The notes beneath the pieces were generated by a model. It saw only the letters and a list, made by a program, of their open reading frames with translations, searched no databases and was not told the origin of the DNA. Shown here in pieces: positions 63,636-64,000 of a stretch of DNA of 64,000 bases (positions are counted from its first letter, which is position 1; each line of letters starts with the position of its first letter). The DNA is taken from NCBI RefSeq assembly GCF_900220985.1, contig NZ_OCPC01000001.1, forward strand, positions 124,001-188,000, in the 5' to 3' direction. The DNA is from Parahoeflea halophila. Its GTDB lineage: Bacteria; Pseudomonadota; Alphaproteobacteria; Rhizobiales; Rhizobiaceae. The position numbers were made by a program, and so were the translations under genes.

Positions 63636-64000
63636 TCAAGCGGCGGCTTCGATGATTCCGGCGTAACCATTGGCTTCCAGATCGAGCGCCAGGTCCTTGT
63701 CGCCGGACTTGATCACTCGGCCGTTGTAGAGCACGTGCACGGAGTCGGGCACAATGTGCTCGAGCAGGCGCTGGTAGTGGGTAATGACAACCACGGCCCG
63801 ATCGGGCGACCGCAGCGCATTGACGCCATCGGACACGATCTTCAGCGCATCGATGTCGAGGCCGGAGTCGGTCTCGTCAAGCACGCAAAGCTGCGGCCCG
63901 AGCAGCTTCATCTGCAGGATCTCGGCACGCTTCTTCTCGCCGCCCGAGAACCCGACATTGAGCGGGCGCTTGAGCATGTCCGGATTGATCTGCAGTGTGG
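63636..64000 (-). CDS. sufC: Fe-S cluster assembly ATPase SufC, C-terminal part (cut by window edge)
   Basis: At least 121 residues of the C-terminal half of an ABC ATPase. The ABC signature is [14 protein letters not shown], Walker B is [17 protein letters not shown], and the switch His is in [14 protein letters not shown]. The order sufC-sufD-sufS-sufT-sufA on the minus strand is the usual Rhizobiales suf operon. The Walker A part lies outside the window. Confidence 0.95.
   Translation of the reverse strand, partial: TLQINPDMLKRPLNVGFSGGEKKRAEILQMKLLGPQLCVLDETDSGLDIDALKIVSDGVNALRSPDRAVVVITHYQRLLEHIVPDSVHVLYNGRVIKSGDKDLALDLEANGYAGIIEAAA

Overview
The window is a 64 kb stretch of a GC-rich alphaproteobacterial chromosome, most likely Rhizobiales (Hyphomicrobiales), of the Rhizobiaceae/Hoeflea type. 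The evidence is the gene order valS - DUF2497/PopZ-like - tolC - pcm, a B12-dependent NrdJ with an NrdR-type box, a TamA/TamB pair, the suf operon order, a two-palindrome repeat of the kind scattered through rhizobial genomes, and cytoplasmic and membrane chemoreceptors. No plasmid, phage or rRNA genes are seen. The genus is a guess; the order-level call is firmer.

Layout. 0-5 kb: valS (cut by the window edge), popZ-like, tolC and pcm on the minus strand, then tRNA-Cys and tRNA-Asn. 5-13.2 kb: a five-gene plus-strand operon (photolyase, FAD oxidoreductase, DUF1365, cyclopropane-synthase-like methyltransferase, MFS transporter) facing a minus-strand pair (ChrR-like protein, short-chain dehydrogenase). 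Both units start with the same promoter-like motif, TGATCC-N18-TAAG(A/G), which resembles the promoter of the RpoE/ChrR singlet-oxygen response of Rhodobacter sphaeroides. No sigma factor is present, and the ChrR-like protein has lost the zinc cysteines of its anti-sigma domain. 13.3-20 kb: cysteine synthase with an overlapping tRNA-editing gene, a sulfurtransferase, an acetyltransferase, and alanine dehydrogenase with its divergent Lrp-type regulator, followed by the broken end of a siderophore-interacting protein. 20-31 kb: small stress or envelope proteins, a Tat-exported CpdB nucleotidase, three tandem PilZ proteins (the middle one with a one-base deletion), a hydrolase, threonine dehydratase, TrkH and a soluble chemoreceptor.

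31-44 kb: tRNA-Leu, wrbA, a MoaB/CinA-like protein, a universal stress protein, gpt, a small membrane protein translationally coupled to a membrane chemoreceptor, a NUDIX hydrolase and nrdJ. After nrdJ comes a decayed, AT-richer gene with a frameshift and a stop, then a GIY-YIG nuclease gene bracketed by inverted copies of a palindromic repeat. 44-56.5 kb: a PPP-type phosphatase, glpQ, a CPA1 antiporter, selO with msrA/msrB, a RIME-like repeat, and tamB/tamA. 56.7-64 kb: an FAD/GcvT fusion enzyme preceded by a ten-G tract, a hydratase-family enzyme, and the suf iron-sulfur operon read in from the right edge (sufC, sufD, sufS, sufT, sufA).

Themes. Oxidative and redox stress recur: photolyase/ChrR island, Suf, MsrA/MsrB, SelO, WrbA. 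Remnants or damage occur at three places: the SIP tail, the PilZ copy and the gene after nrdJ. The most unusual content is the ChrR-linked island and the repeat-bracketed GIY-YIG gene. All family assignments come from reading the translated sequence; no database search was run.
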